DNA of 64,000 nt from Cellulosimicrobium arenosum (GTDB lineage Bacteria > Actinomycetota > Actinomycetes > Actinomycetales > Cellulomonadaceae), in assembly GCF_014837295.1 (NCBI RefSeq), contig NZ_JACYHB010000006.1, positions 1-64,000 on the forward strand, given 5' to 3'. The notes beneath the pieces are model-generated. The model was not told the DNA's origin. It ran no database searches and saw nothing but the letters and a program-made list of their open reading frames with translations. This document shows, piece by piece, positions 14,517 through 26,811 of the stretch; positions within the stretch are counted from its first letter, which is position 1; each line of letters begins with the position of its first letter. The translations under genes were made by a program, and so were the position numbers.

Positions 14517-14522
14517 ATCCTA
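14517..14522 (-). promoter_or_regulatory. thiD -10 element
   Basis: TAGGAT places the predicted RNA start at about 14510, the 5' edge of the riboswitch, so the mRNA would begin with the aptamer. The -35 is weak. Confidence 0.55.
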
Positions 14523-14572
14523 GACTGCGCGCGCAACCCCGCGCCCACCCTGCGACGGGCATGGCGTCGGGC

Positions 14573-15244
14573 TCAACCCTCGTGGATCGCCTCGCCCGCG
14601 ATCTCGATCTGGACCTTCTTCCCGACGAGGAAGCCGCCCGTCTCGAGCAGGACGTTCCACACGAGGCCGTAGTCCTCGCGGTCGAACGAGCCGGTCGCGT
14701 GGAAGCCGAAGATGTCGCGCTCGTAGGGGTCCCGGCGCGCACCGCCGTAGCGCATCGTCAGGTCGATGGGGCGCGTGACGCCGCGGATCGTCAGCAGTCC
14801 GCTGACGACGAAGCTGCCGGCCTCGGCGGGCGAGACGCGGTCGGCGGCGATCGTCGCGCGCTCGGGCGAGCGGTTGCGCAGCCGCGCCCACGCGAGGATC
14901 GCGTCGTCCTGCGCACCCTGCCACCGCACGCCGGTGCTGCGGAACTCGATCGTCGGGTAGTTCTCGACGTCGAGGAAGTCGCCACTGTGCAGGTGCACGT
15001 CCCGGTCCGGGTTGTGGGTCGTGAGGCTCGCGGCGTCGATCGACGCGGCCACGACGGACCGCAGCGGGTCCTGCGCCACGACGATCGTGGCGTCGGCGCG
15101 CGTGAACTCGCCCCGGATCGGGGAGACCATCATGTGCTGACCTACGAAGCCGACGCGCTTGTGCGCCGCGTCGAGAGTGTAGGTCCCCGCGTCGGGGACG
15201 CTCATCTCGTTCCACTGCCGCACGGGCCGTGTCGGGGTCGTCAT
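14573..15244 (-). CDS. YceI family lipid-binding-fold protein
   Basis: The 223-residue protein matches the YceI lipocalin-like family: YTLDAAHKRVGFVGQHMMVSP near the N-terminus, FLDVENYPTIEF, a LTIRGVTRPI strand, and FDREDYGLVWN before the C-terminus. YceI proteins bind isoprenoid-like lipids, but no substrate can be read here. No signal peptide is seen, so it is probably cytoplasmic, as for many actinobacterial members. The ATG is chosen for the GGAGG 7 bases upstream. An imperfect palindrome sits in the upstream gap. Confidence 0.88.
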   Translation of the reverse strand: MTTPTRPVRQWNEMSVPDAGTYTLDAAHKRVGFVGQHMMVSPIRGEFTRADATIVVAQDPLRSVVAASIDAASLTTHNPDRDVHLHSGDFLDVENYPTIEFRSTGVRWQGAQDDAILAWARLRNRSPERATIAADRVSPAEAGSFVVSGLLTIRGVTRPIDLTMRYGGARRDPYERDIFGFHATGSFDREDYGLVWNVLLETGGFLVGKKVQIEIAGEAIHEG

Positions 15245-15327
15245 GGGTCGCCTCCGGCGCTCTTCGTCGAGTGACGACGCCGTCGTGCGACTCGGGTGGT
15301 CGGTTGTCCGTCCGAGCATCCCCGATC

Positions 15328-15346
15328 AGTCGGTGAAACTTCAACT
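15328..15346. promoter_or_regulatory. Imperfect palindrome upstream of the YceI gene
   Basis: The minus strand reads AGTTGAAGTTTCACCGACT. The core TGAA-GT-TTCA is symmetric and the ends AGT/ACT match. MarR-type regulators bind sites of this form, but no regulator gene is near, so the role is a guess. Confidence 0.3.
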
Positions 15347-15424
15347 ACCGGACCGTGACGTTCCATACAGCGTCTCTGCCTGCCCCGCTGTCAGAACCTC
15401 GTCTGCCGCCGCCTCCCCGCGGTC

Positions 15425-16315
15425 TCAGCGGCGGGGCAGCTCTCCCGGCATCGGGTCGTGGTCGCCCCACCGCGTCACGCGCAGGCGGCGTCCGTCCGGC
15501 CCCGGCACGTCGAGGCCGTGCCCCGCCGCGCGATCGATCGCGCGGCGCAACGACTCGGGCGAGTCGTGCGTGACCCGGACGAACGCGCCCGAGTACGCGT
15601 CGAGCTCGCCGCGCGCGATCGCGACCACCATCTCGACGGTGCGTTCGACCGGCGTCCACTCGGTCCGGCCCCGGTGCATCGCCATCGACGCGGTCATGTC
15701 CGTCTGCACGACGCCCGGCGCGACCTCGAAGGTGCGCAGCCCGCGGGCGTGACCCGAGCGGTGCAGGTTCGCGCCCATCCGCAGGAGCGCCGTCTTGCTC
15801 GCGTTGTACGCGCTCGCGCCGTCCATGTCGTGCGAGCCCGCGCCCGAGCTGAGGTCGACGACGCGACCGCCGCCCCGAGCGAGCATCCCCGGCACGACGG
15901 CACGCGCCAGGAGGAAGGGTCCGCGCACGTTCGTCTCCACGACGCCCCACCACTGGTCCGGGTCCGCCTCCCAGAGCGGGACCTCGGCGTCGACGAGACC
16001 CGCGGCGTTGACCAGCAGGTCGATGTCCCCGAGCACGCCGGCCACGTGCCGCACGGCGCGGTCGACCGCGTCCGCGTCGACCACGTCCGCCGGCACGACG
16101 ACGGCGCGACCGGCGCCCGGCCGCAGCGCGATCTCCGCCGCGACCTCCGCCAACCGCGTCGCGTCCCGCGCGAGCAGCGCGACGTCCAGGCCCGCCGCGG
16201 CGAGCCCGACGGCGAGCGCCCGGCCGATCCCCCGCGAGGAACCCGTGACCAGCGCGGTGCGAGCAGCGGGCACGACCGTGTCGTCCCCGCCGCGCTCGGG
16301 GCTCGTCGGGCTCAC
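15425..16315 (-). CDS. Short-chain dehydrogenase/reductase
   Basis: NAD(P)-dependent oxidoreductase of unknown substrate. The 296-residue protein has the cofactor loop TGSSRGIG (24-31), the NAAG motif (103-106), and the catalytic set S156/S157, Y170 and K174 (YNASK). The final 45 residues are a hydrophilic extension beyond the SDR core. The GTG start overlaps the pheT stop (GTGA), so it is read as the third gene of the pheST unit. No functional link to tRNA charging is evident. Confidence 0.88.
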   Translation of the reverse strand: MSPTSPERGGDDTVVPAARTALVTGSSRGIGRALAVGLAAAGLDVALLARDATRLAEVAAEIALRPGAGRAVVVPADVVDADAVDRAVRHVAGVLGDIDLLVNAAGLVDAEVPLWEADPDQWWGVVETNVRGPFLLARAVVPGMLARGGGRVVDLSSGAGSHDMDGASAYNASKTALLRMGANLHRSGHARGLRTFEVAPGVVQTDMTASMAMHRGRTEWTPVERTVEMVVAIARGELDAYSGAFVRVTHDSPESLRRAIDRAAGHGLDVPGPDGRRLRVTRWGDHDPMPGELPRR

Positions 16316-18899
16316 GCCCGCAGCTCCGCGCCCACCTGGTCGCGAGCCGCAGCCACGGCGCCCTCGCGCACCCGCACGACGTCGTCCGCCGTCAGGGTCC
16401 GGTCCGGGGCCCGCAGGCGCAGCGAGAACGCCAGGGACTTGCGGCCCTCCCCCACCTGGTCGCCGGCGAAGACGTCGAAGAGGGCGATCTCCTCGAGCAG
16501 CTCGCCCGCGCCGTCGACGACCGCGGCCTGCAGCGCAGCGGCGGGGACGGCGTCGGGCACGACGAACGCGAGGTCCTCCTTCGCGGCCGGGAAGGCCGAG
16601 ACGGGCGTCGCGGTGAGCGGTGCGCCGTCCGTCGCGGCGACGAGCGCGGTCAGGTCGACCTCGAACGCCGAGGCCCGCGCGGGCAGGCCGAGGTCCTCGA
16701 CGACCTTCGGGTGCAGCTCGCCCGCGTGCCCGACGACGGTCGCGTCCTCGAGCTCGAGGCGCGCGCACCGCCCGGGGTGCCACGGTGCGCGGTCGGGATC
16801 GGCGACGACGCGCACGTCCACGCCCGCCCGGCGCGCCACGAGGAGCGCGGCGTCGAGCGCGTCGGACCAGTCCGCGGCGCGCCCCTCGCCCCACCAGCCC
16901 GCGCGCTCGCGCCTGCCCACGAGGACGCCCGCGACGTGGCGGGGCTGTTCGGGCGTCGCCGCGGCGAGCGCCGCGAGCGCCTCGTCCGACGGCCGGACCC
17001 CGGGCGGCAACGACGGGGCGGACGGGGCTCCGACCCGCGGGTGCGTGACGAGGCCCACCTCGAACAGGGCCACGTCCCCGAGACCACGACCGACGTTGCG
17101 ACGTGCCGTGTCCAGGAGCGTGCTGAGCAGGTCCGTGCGCAGGAGCGGGCGGTCTGCCGCGAGCGGGTTGCGGAGCCGGAGGGCGCGGCGACGCGCGTCG
17201 TCCGCCCCGAGGCGGAGCACGTCGAGGTCCGCCTCGCCGACGAACGGGTAGCTGAGGGTCTCCACGAACCCGTCCTCGGCGAGCGCTCGCGCCACGGAGC
17301 GGCGGACGGCCTGCTCGTGGGTCAGACCGCGACCACCGGGCGCCGCCGGCAGCACCGACGGGATCGCGTCGTACCCCTCGAGGCGCGCGACCTCCTCGAC
17401 CAGCTCCGCCGAGCCGGTCAGGTCGGGCCGCCACGACGGCGGCGTCACGACGAGCACGCCGGTCTGCGCGTCCTCGGCGACGTCGCAACCGATCGCCTCG
17501 AGCGCTCCGCGCACCTGCTCGGGCGTGTACGCCACGCCGACGAGCCGCTCGGCCTCGGCCGCGCGGAAGTGCACGGGACCCGGCGGGACCGTCCGGTCCA
17601 GGTCGCTGACGGCCGGGTCGGCGGTCCCCCCGCCGAGCTCGACGAGCAGGTCCACGACGCGCTGCGCGGCGACCGCGGGCAGGCGCGGGTCCACGCCGCG
17701 CTCGAACCGCTTGGCCGCCTCGCTCGAGAGCTTGTGGTGGCGCGCGGTGCGCGCCACCGACACCGCGTCGAAGTGCGCGGCCTCGACGAGGACGTCCCGC
17801 GTCGACGGGCCGACCTCGGACGAGGCACCACCCATGACCCCGGCGATCCCGAGCACCCGGGAGCCGGGGCCCACCTGCCCGTCTGGGCTGTCGGTGATCA
17901 GCAGGTCCTGCGGGTCGAGCGCGCGCTCCACGTCGTCGAGCGTCACGAGGCGCTCGCCGGGCCGCGCCCGGCGGACCACGATCGGAGCGGCGACCTGGTC
18001 GAGGTCGTAGGCGTGCAGCGGCTGACCGAGGTCGAGCATGACGTAGTTGGTCACGTCGACGGCGAGGGAGATCGGGCGCATGCCCGCACCCGTGAGCCGG
18101 CGCTGCAGCCAGGCGGGCGAAGGCGCGGCCGCGTCCACGCCGCGCACCACCCGCGTCACGAAGCGGTCGCAACCGGGTGTGCCGTCGCCGGGCGCGGCGT
18201 CGTCCACCTCGACGGGAAACCCGTCCGGGGTCGCCGCCGGCAGCGGTGCGCTCAGCGCCTCGGGCAGGCCCCGGTCCGTGAACCGTGCGCCGGTGGAGTG
18301 CGCGTACTCGCGGGCCACGCCCCGGTAGGAGAACGCGTAGCCACGGTCGGGCGTGACGTTGATCTCGAGCACCTCGTCGCCGAGACCCAGCAGCGCGACC
18401 GCGTCCTGGCCGGGCGTCAGGTCGGCCTCGGCGTGGCCGAGTCGCGGGAGCACGATGATGCCGTCGTGGTCCTCGCCCAGCCCCAGCTCCTTCGCCGAGC
18501 AGATCATGCCGTCCGAGACGTGCCCGTACGTCTTGCGGCTCGCGATCGCGAACGGTCCGGGCAGCACGGCGCCGGGCAGCGCGACCACGACGAGGTCGCC
18601 CTCGCCGAAGTTGTGCGCGCCGCACACGATCCCGCGCGCCACGGTGGGCTCGCCCGCGTCGTCGGTGGTGTTGTGCACCCCGACGTCCACCTGGCACCAG
18701 TTGATGGTCTTGCCGTTCTTCTGCGGCTCGGGCACCAGCCCGAGGACGCGGCCCACGACGAGCGGCCCCGTGACCGCGGCCCCGTGGATCTCCTCCTCCT
18801 CGAGCCCGACCCGCACGAGGTCGGCCGCGAGCTGCTCCGCGGTCAGGTCCGCAGGAAGCTCGACGTGGTCTCCGAGCCAGTCGATGACGATGTTCGGCA

Positions 18900-18900
<1 letters not shown>
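16312..18900 (-). CDS. pheT: Phenylalanyl-tRNA synthetase beta subunit
   Basis: Large subunit of the alpha2-beta2 PheRS. The 862-residue protein has an N-terminal tRNA-binding OB domain (about 40-150, with VGRVLGLVPEP), B3/B4 editing region, B5 domain, a catalytic-like core (LSSEAAKRFERGVDPRL), and the C-terminal ferredoxin-fold anticodon-binding domain (about 765-862, AFPAAKEDLAFVV). It starts at the base where pheS stops (TGATG), showing tight coupling. Confidence 0.97.
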
Positions 18901-21372
<2,472 letters not shown>

Positions 21373-21376
<4 letters not shown>

Positions 21377-22242
21377 GGACCCACCCCACGGTGCGCGCGG
21401 CTCGAGGCGTACAGGCACACCGTGGCTGCCGTGGCGAGGTTGAGCGACTCGGCACGTCCACGGATCGGCACACGCACGACCGCGTCGGCCAGCGCGCGGT
21501 CCGCAGCGGGCAGACCCCAGGCCTCGTTCCCGAACACCCACGCGGTCGGCCGAGCGAGGTCGACCACCGCGTCGGAGCCGGCGACGTCGAGCAGGTCGTC
21601 GAGGTCGTGGCGGCCGTCACCGTCCGCGGCGAGCACGAGCAGTCCCGCGGCGCGCAGCGCGTCGACCGTCTCGGCGAGGGTCGCTCCCGTGACCACCGGG
21701 ACGTGGAAGAGCGACCCCGCGGTCGACCGCACCACCTTGGGGTTGTGGACGTCGACGCTCTCGCCCGACAGGACCACGGCGTCTGCGCCCGCCGCGTCGG
21801 CGGCGCGGATCACCGTGCCGGCGTTGCCCGGGTCACGCACCGTCGCCAGGACCGCGACGAGCGCGGGACGGGAGACCGGGAGGTGCGCGACGAGCTCGGC
21901 GAGCTGCTCCGCCGGGCTCCGACCGTCGGTGCGCGCGACGGCGAGCACGCCCTGCGCGTCCGGGCTCATCGCCTCGAGCACCTCGGGCGTCGCGAGGTGC
22001 ACGTGCAGGCCTGCGGTCCTCGCCGCGCCGACGATCTCGTCGTACCGCGTCGCGGCGGTCGACGTGACGTACAGGTCCAGCACGCGGGACGTCGCGTGGC
22101 GCACGATCTCACGCACCCCCTGCGGTCCCTCGACGAGGAACTGACCGTGGCGCGAACGTGCCGAACGCCCGGACAGCGACCGGACCGCCTTGACCCGGTC
22201 GCTGCGAGGGTTCGTCAGCGTCGGGTCCGGCAGGTCGGGCAC
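21373..22242 (-). CDS. TrmH/SpoU family RNA methyltransferase
   Basis: SAM-dependent 2'-O-methyltransferase acting on rRNA or tRNA; the exact target cannot be told. Of 289 residues, the first 110 form the substrate-binding part (FLVEGPQGVREIV). The SPOUT knot motifs follow: NAGTVIRAADAAGAD, VFGNEAWGLP and SLNLATAATVCLY. The start is uncertain. I use the GTG 33 bases after the rplT stop because there is no ATG in range. It follows infC-rpmI-rplT, as in many actinobacteria. Confidence 0.85.
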
Positions 22243-22274
22243 CGTCCGGGCGTCCGTGTCGTCGTGGGGCGGCG

Positions 22275-22661
22275 TCAGGCCGCGGCCTTCGGCGCGTTGA
22301 CGTCCTCCGGGAGGGCGTCCTTCGCGACCTGGACGAGCGCGTTGAACGCGGCCACGTCGTTGACCGCGAGCTCGGCGAGCAGGCGACGGTCGACCTCGAC
22401 ACCCGCGGCCTTGAGGCCCTGGATGAGGCGGTTGTACGTCAGGCCCTGGGCTCGCGACGCCGCGTTGATGCGCTGGATCCACAGCTTGCGGAAGTCTCCC
22501 TTGCGCGCCTTGCGGTCACGGTAGGAGTAGACGAGGGAGTGGGTGACCTGCTCCTTCGCCTTTCGGTAGAGACGCGAGCGCTGGCCGCGGTAGCCCGCAG
22601 CGCGCTCGAGGGTCGTACGACGCTTCTTGTGGGCGTTGACCGCCCGCTTCACGCGTGCCAC
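22275..22661 (-). CDS. rplT: 50S ribosomal protein L20
   Basis: The 128-residue protein is L20 along its full length ([15 protein letters not shown] start, [30 protein letters not shown]). It binds 23S rRNA early in 50S assembly. A short Ala-rich tail (DVNAPKAAA) is extra. It is the third gene of infC-rpmI-rplT. In Bacillus L20 can repress this operon through its leader; whether that holds here is open. Confidence 0.98.
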   Translation of the reverse strand: MARVKRAVNAHKKRRTTLERAAGYRGQRSRLYRKAKEQVTHSLVYSYRDRKARKGDFRKLWIQRINAASRAQGLTYNRLIQGLKAAGVEVDRRLLAELAVNDVAAFNALVQVAKDALPEDVNAPKAAA

Positions 22662-22737
22662 GTGATGCTCCTTGCAGTTCGGGGTTCGGCAGATGGGTGG
22701 GCGTCGCGGCCGTCAGAGGGGCCACGCCGCCGTCGGC

Positions 22738-22932
22738 TCACTTGCCGAGCATCTTCTTGATGGTCTTGACGTCGGCGGACGAGACGGCCTGGTCCTGGGA
22801 CAGGCGGCGCGTGCGCTTGGACGACTTGTGCTCGAGCAGGTGGCGCTTGTTGGCCTGCTCGCGCATGACCTTGCCGCTGCCGGTCACGCGGAAGCGCTTC
22901 TTGGCGCCGGAGTGGGTCTTGTTCTTCGGCAT
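22738..22932 (-). CDS. rpmI: 50S ribosomal protein L35
   Basis: A 64-residue basic protein with the standard L35 start [14 protein letters not shown] and the [15 protein letters not shown] core. An in-frame extension 11 codons upstream is not used in the family. It lies between infC and rplT with gaps of 102 and 76 bases. Confidence 0.98.
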   Translation of the reverse strand: MPKNKTHSGAKKRFRVTGSGKVMREQANKRHLLEHKSSKRTRRLSQDQAVSSADVKTIKKMLGK

Positions 22933-23034
22933 GGCTGCCGTGTCTCCTTGTGGTCGGTCGTCCACCTCGCGGTGGTCGACGTGTGCGAGGCCGGGCCGGT
23001 GGGCCCGCCTCCGAGTCAGGTCGGGTGGTGCCGC

Positions 23035-24102
23035 TCAGCCGGCCTTCCCGCGCGGGGCGGGCCGCGGCGCCGGCCGGGGGGCCCCCGGCTTCGGCGCGGC
23101 CGGACGCGGCGCGGCCGGTGCCGTCGTGGTCGACGCCGCAGGCTTCGACGCAGGGTCAGCAGGCTTCGACGCCTCCGACGACCTCGGTGCCGCGGCGGAC
23201 CGCGGAGCGGCCGCGGAGCGCGGCGCGGCGGACCTCGAGCTTGCCGGCTTGCGCTCCTGGGGCGCCGCGGTCGGTGCGGGCGTCGACCTCGGCTTCGACG
23301 CCACCGGTGCTGCCGCGGCGGCCGGAGCCTCGTCCTTCGGGGCGGCCGGAGACTCGGCCTTCGGGGCTGCGGGAGCCTCGGCCTTCGGTGCGGCGGGGGT
23401 CTCGACAGCCTCAGGGGCGGACGAGTCCACCGACCGGGAGGTCTCCGGCGCGGCCTGCGGCGCCTCGGGTGCCTGCTCCTCTGCGGCCGGCGACGGCGCC
23501 TCGGGCGCCTTCTCGGCCGCCCGCTGTGCCGACTTGGTCAGCCGCGGCTCGGCCTCCTGCGCGCGCTTGCGCTGCTCGCTCTTGGCGTCCGCCTTCTTCT
23601 TGACCGGACCGAGGACCATCGTCATGTTGCGCCCGTCCTGCTTGGGCATCGACTCGACGAAGCCGAGGTCCGACACGTCGTCCGCGAGGCGCTGCAGCAG
23701 GCGCACGCCCATCTCGGGGCGCGACTGCTCGCGGCCACGGAACATGATCATGACCTTGACCTTGTCGCCGGCCGAGAGGAAGCGCACGACGTGGCCCTTC
23801 TTGGTCCCGTAGTCGTGCGGGTCGATCTTCAGACGGAAGCGGATCTCCTTGAGAACCGTGTTCGCCTGGTTCCGACGCGCCTCTCGGGCCTTCATGTCCG
23901 ACTCGTACTTGAACTTGCCGAAGTCCATGAGCTTGCAGACGGGCGGGCGGGCGTCCGGCGCGACCTCGACGAGGTCGAGGTCCGCGTCCTGGGCAAGGCT
24001 CAGGGCAACCTCGGTGCGGACGACGCCGACCTGCTCCCCGCCGGGACCGATGAGTCGGACCTCGGGGACGCGGATCCGATCGTTGATGCGAGGCTCGCTG
24101 AT
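23035..24102 (-). CDS. infC: Translation initiation factor IF-3 with long Ala/Pro tail
   Basis: IF-3 keeps 30S and 50S subunits apart and checks start codons. The core (residues 1-168) has the N-domain starting [10 protein letters not shown], the linker [14 protein letters not shown] and the C-domain ending [12 protein letters not shown] place the start at ATC (24102), not at the internal ATG at 23928, which would delete the N-domain. AGGAG lies 6 bases upstream of the ATC. A non-standard AUU/AUC start is the known basis of IF-3 autocontrol. Residues 169-355 are a low-complexity tail of Ala, Pro, Lys and Ser. Confidence 0.93.
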   Translation of the reverse strand: MSEPRINDRIRVPEVRLIGPGGEQVGVVRTEVALSLAQDADLDLVEVAPDARPPVCKLMDFGKFKYESDMKAREARRNQANTVLKEIRFRLKIDPHDYGTKKGHVVRFLSAGDKVKVMIMFRGREQSRPEMGVRLLQRLADDVSDLGFVESMPKQDGRNMTMVLGPVKKKADAKSEQRKRAQEAEPRLTKSAQRAAEKAPEAPSPAAEEQAPEAPQAAPETSRSVDSSAPEAVETPAAPKAEAPAAPKAESPAAPKDEAPAAAAAPVASKPRSTPAPTAAPQERKPASSRSAAPRSAAAPRSAAAPRSSEASKPADPASKPAASTTTAPAAPRPAAPKPGAPRPAPRPAPRGKAG

Positions 24103-24420
24103 GTGATGCTCCTAGGAAGTCGTCGGTAGACCGCCTGGAACGGAGGAAGGCCTCCGTCCCTGAGCACAGAGCGGAGGCCATCATGATCCGAGAGGCACGA
24201 TCCTGCACCGCGCCTGCCGGCCCCGGGCAGGTGGACGCCGCGGCGTGCCACCGACCGGAGAGAACCCGGCCTCTGTCGCGGCAGCTGCCGACGGTCGAGA
24301 CCCGGGTGGGATGGAATCCACTTGCGCACCTGGTCGAGCCTGCCCACCACGCTGTGGACGACGTCACGAACAGCATGGACGTCCAGCACTTCGGCGGATC
24401 GGATCGAACAGGTCGGTCAG
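24103..24420 (-). promoter_or_regulatory. infC: Long infC mRNA leader
   Basis: About 320 bases separate the predicted RNA start from the ATC start of infC, unusual in a window where many mRNAs are leaderless. There is no open frame with coding character. The region holds a strong hairpin near its end. The infC operon is controlled through its leader in both E. coli and Bacillus, so a cis-regulatory role is likely here too, though the fold does not match a class I can name. Confidence 0.55.
24149..24179 (-). promoter_or_regulatory. Hairpin in the infC leader, possible attenuator
   Basis: On the minus strand GGCCTCCG (24179-24172) pairs perfectly with CGGAGGCC (24156-24149) across a 15-base loop, followed by TTCCTCCGTTCC. 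The CCTCCG repeat after the stem could pair instead with the GGAGG in the stem, allowing a switch between two folds. It ends 47 bases before the start codon. Confidence 0.5.
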
Positions 24421-24426
24421 CCATCA

Positions 24427-24432
24427 ATGCTA
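24427..24432 (-). promoter_or_regulatory. infC operon -10 element
   Basis: TAGCAT preceded by TGC on the minus strand (TGCTAGCAT), an extended -10 form. The -35 is poor. The stretch 24433-24540 shows no gene. Confidence 0.5.
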
Positions 24433-24545
24433 GCAGACCCTCGGCGGGTCGCTGTTCGCCCTTCGCGAGCCGTCCCCATGCCGTCCGCGTCGCTCCCTCC
24501 GCGACCGCCGCACGCGCCGCGCGTTCGATGGGATCGGTCCATCAT

Positions 24546-24558
24546 TGGAACGATTCCA
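24546..24558. promoter_or_regulatory. Probable Fur-family operator
   Basis: TGGAA-CGA-TTCCA is a perfect 5+3+5 palindrome, 22 bases before the ATG of the Fur gene. A further TGGAA half site lies at 24574-24578, overlapping the promoter. The pair suggests self-repression by the Fur protein. Confidence 0.55.
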
Positions 24559-24568
24559 CTCTAGTGGC

Positions 24569-24574
24569 TAGGGT
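24569..24574 (+). promoter_or_regulatory. fur -10 element (leaderless)
   Basis: TAGGGT ends 6 bases before the ATG at 24581. Confidence 0.6.
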
Positions 24575-24580
24575 GGAACC

Positions 24581-25030
24581 ATGACCGCAGCCACCCCGAC
24601 CTCGGCCGCACCGGCGCGCCGTGCCCGGCACGAGGCAGAGCTGCGCGCTCACGGCCTGCGGGTCACGGCCGCGCGGCTCGCCGCGCTCGACGCGGTGGAC
24701 GACCACCAGCACGCCGACGCCGACACCGTGCTTCGTACGGTCCGCGGCGCCCTGGGCTCCGTCTCCGTCCAGGCCGTCTACGACGTGCTGAACACGCTGA
24801 CCGACAAGGGCATCGTGCGACGCATCGAGCCGGCCGGCCATCCCGCCCGCTACGAACGACGGGTCGGCGACAACCACCACCACGTCGTGTGCCGCGAGTG
24901 TGGCGCGGTGGCCGACGTCGACTGCGCCGTCGGGCACTCCCCCTGCCTCACGCCCGCGGACACCGCCGGGTTCCGGATCGACACCGCCGAGGTGACGTTC
25001 TGGGGCCTGTGCCCCGACTGCGCGCGCTGA
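24581..25030 (+). CDS. Fur-family regulator (FurA/CatR type) next to catalase
   Basis: A 149-residue metal-dependent repressor. The winged-helix part (about 20-90) includes [15 protein letters not shown] and [12 protein letters not shown]. The dimer domain has [12 protein letters not shown] and the C-terminal CPDC, giving the two CxxC zinc sites of the family. It is followed by the catalase gene on the same strand, the layout of catR-catA in Streptomyces and furA-katG in mycobacteria. It is thus probably a peroxide sensor that represses both genes. Confidence 0.88.
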   Translation: MTAATPTSAAPARRARHEAELRAHGLRVTAARLAALDAVDDHQHADADTVLRTVRGALGSVSVQAVYDVLNTLTDKGIVRRIEPAGHPARYERRVGDNHHHVVCRECGAVADVDCAVGHSPCLTPADTAGFRIDTAEVTFWGLCPDCAR

Positions 25031-25197
25031 TCCTCGACCGTCCGCCCACGCCTCCGACGCCCACCGACGCCTCCCGACATCCACCGACACCCAGCGACCC
25101 GGCACTGCCCGTGCCGTCGACCCGGAATCTTGCGAAGAACATCACCTCTGCGCGGGTCGGAACACGACCCGTGCACCGCCCCGACGAAGGAGCACCC

Positions 25198-26709
25198 ATG
25201 ACCGAACCGTTCACCACCACGACCTCCGGCGCCCCGGTCGCCTCGGACGCCCACGCACTGACCGTCGGTGCGGACGGCCCCGTCGTCCTGCACGACCACT
25301 ACCTCGTCGAGAAGCTCGCGCAGTTCAACCGCGAGCGGGTCCCCGAGCGTGTCGTCCACGCGAAGGGCGGTGGCGCGTTCGGCACGTTCACCGTGACGGG
25401 CGACGTGTCCGCGTACACCCGCGCCGCGGTCTTCCAGCCCGGCGCCGAGACCGGCATGCTCGCCCGGTTCTCGACCGTCGCGGGCGAGCACGGGTCGCCC
25501 GACACGTGGCGCGACCCGCGCGGCTTCGCGCTGAAGTTCTACACGTCCGAGGGCAACTACGACCTCGTCGGGAACAACACCCCCGTCTTCTTCATCCGCG
25601 ACGGCATCAAGTTCCCCGACTTCATCCACTCCCAGAAGCGCCTGCCGGGCTCGAACCTGCGCGACAACGACATGCAGTGGGACTTCTGGTCGCTCTCCCC
25701 CGAGTCGGCGCACCAGGTGACGTGGCTGATGGGCTCGCGCGGGCTGCCCCGCTCGTGGCGCGAGATGAACGGCTACGGCTCGCACACCTACCAGTGGATC
25801 AATGCGGCCGGCGAACGGTTCTGGGTCAAGTACCACTTCGTCTCGGCGCAGGGCGTGCACGCGCTCTCGGACGACGAGGCGGCCCAGCTCGCCGGCTCCG
25901 ACGCCGACCACCACATCCGCGACCTGCACGAGCACATCGAGGCCGGCGAGCACCCCCGCTGGACGCTCAAGGTCCAGGTCATGCCGTACGAGGACGCGAA
26001 GAGCTACCGGTTCAACCCGTTCGACCTCACGAAGGTCTGGCCGCACGACGACTACCCGCTCGTCGAGGTCGGGGTGATGGAGCTGAACCGCAACCCGGAG
26101 AACTACTTCGCCGAGATCGAGCAGGCGACGTTCGCCCCGTCCAACTTCGTGCCCGGCATCGCGGCCAGCCCCGACAAGATGCTGCTCGCGCGGATCTTCT
26201 CCTACGCCGACGCCCACCGGTACCGCGTGGGCACCAACCACGCACAGCTGCCCGTGAATGCGCCGCAGACTCACGACGCAGGGCACTCGTACGCCAAGGA
26301 CGGGAACATGCGGTTCGAGTTCGCCGGCGCCACCACGCCGGTCTACGCACCGAACTCGCGCGGCGGTGCGCACGCCGAACCCGCGCGCGCGGGCGAGTCG
26401 TCGGGCTGGGAGTCCGACGGCGAGCTCACCCGCAGCGCGGCGACGCTGCACGCGCAGGACGACGACTTCGGCCAGGCCGGCACGCTCTACCGCGAGGTGT
26501 TCGACGACGCGGAGCGGTCCCGCTTCCTCGACACGATCACCGGCCACGTGGGCGGCGTGCGCGACGACGAGATCCGCGAACGGGCGATCGGGTACTGGAC
26601 GAACGTCGACGCCGACCTCGGCGCGGCGCTGCGGGCCGCGCTGCGCGCCGACGGCGCCCCGGTGGAGGTCGGCGAGCCGGGCACCGCGAGCGAGCCGGTG
26701 CGCGTCTGA
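25198..26709 (+). CDS. katA: Monofunctional haem catalase
   Basis: Breaks down hydrogen peroxide. The 503-residue protein is a small-subunit catalase: distal H54 in [12 protein letters not shown], distal N127 in GNNTPVFF, and proximal haem ligand Y336 in [13 protein letters not shown] with R332. The NADPH-site region is present. GAAGGAG precedes the ATG. The 167-base gap after the Fur gene holds a small palindrome TCTT-GCG-AAGA (25128-25138) that could be a second operator, but no clear promoter is seen. Confidence 0.96.
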   Translation: MTEPFTTTTSGAPVASDAHALTVGADGPVVLHDHYLVEKLAQFNRERVPERVVHAKGGGAFGTFTVTGDVSAYTRAAVFQPGAETGMLARFSTVAGEHGSPDTWRDPRGFALKFYTSEGNYDLVGNNTPVFFIRDGIKFPDFIHSQKRLPGSNLRDNDMQWDFWSLSPESAHQVTWLMGSRGLPRSWREMNGYGSHTYQWINAAGERFWVKYHFVSAQGVHALSDDEAAQLAGSDADHHIRDLHEHIEAGEHPRWTLKVQVMPYEDAKSYRFNPFDLTKVWPHDDYPLVEVGVMELNRNPENYFAEIEQATFAPSNFVPGIAASPDKMLLARIFSYADAHRYRVGTNHAQLPVNAPQTHDAGHSYAKDGNMRFEFAGATTPVYAPNSRGGAHAEPARAGESSGWESDGELTRSAATLHAQDDDFGQAGTLYREVFDDAERSRFLDTITGHVGGVRDDEIRERAIGYWTNVDADLGAALRAALRADGAPVEVGEPGTASEPVRV

Positions 26710-26729
26710 CCGCTGCCCAGCAGCCGGGT

Positions 26730-26771
26730 CCCGGGTGCAGGTGGCGTCAGGTCACGCCACCTGCACCCGGG
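26730..26771 (+). terminator. Strong hairpin terminator after katA
   Basis: Two perfect 18-base arms (26730-26747 and 26754-26771) flank a 6-base loop CAGGTC. There is no T run, as is common in high-GC actinobacteria. It isolates the catalase transcript from the next unit. Confidence 0.8.
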
Positions 26772-26811
26772 CGACTGCGAGCGGTCCTGCGCGGATGGGA
26801 TGATGGAACGC

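Noticed and set aside
23160-23420. Short tandem repeats as a mobile or CRISPR-like array
   Set aside because: They are codon-level repeats of the Ala/Pro tail of infC, not spaced direct repeats.
23928-24102. ATG at 23928 as the infC start
   Set aside because: It would remove the conserved N-domain; the ATC at 24102 has a good ribosome site and restores it.
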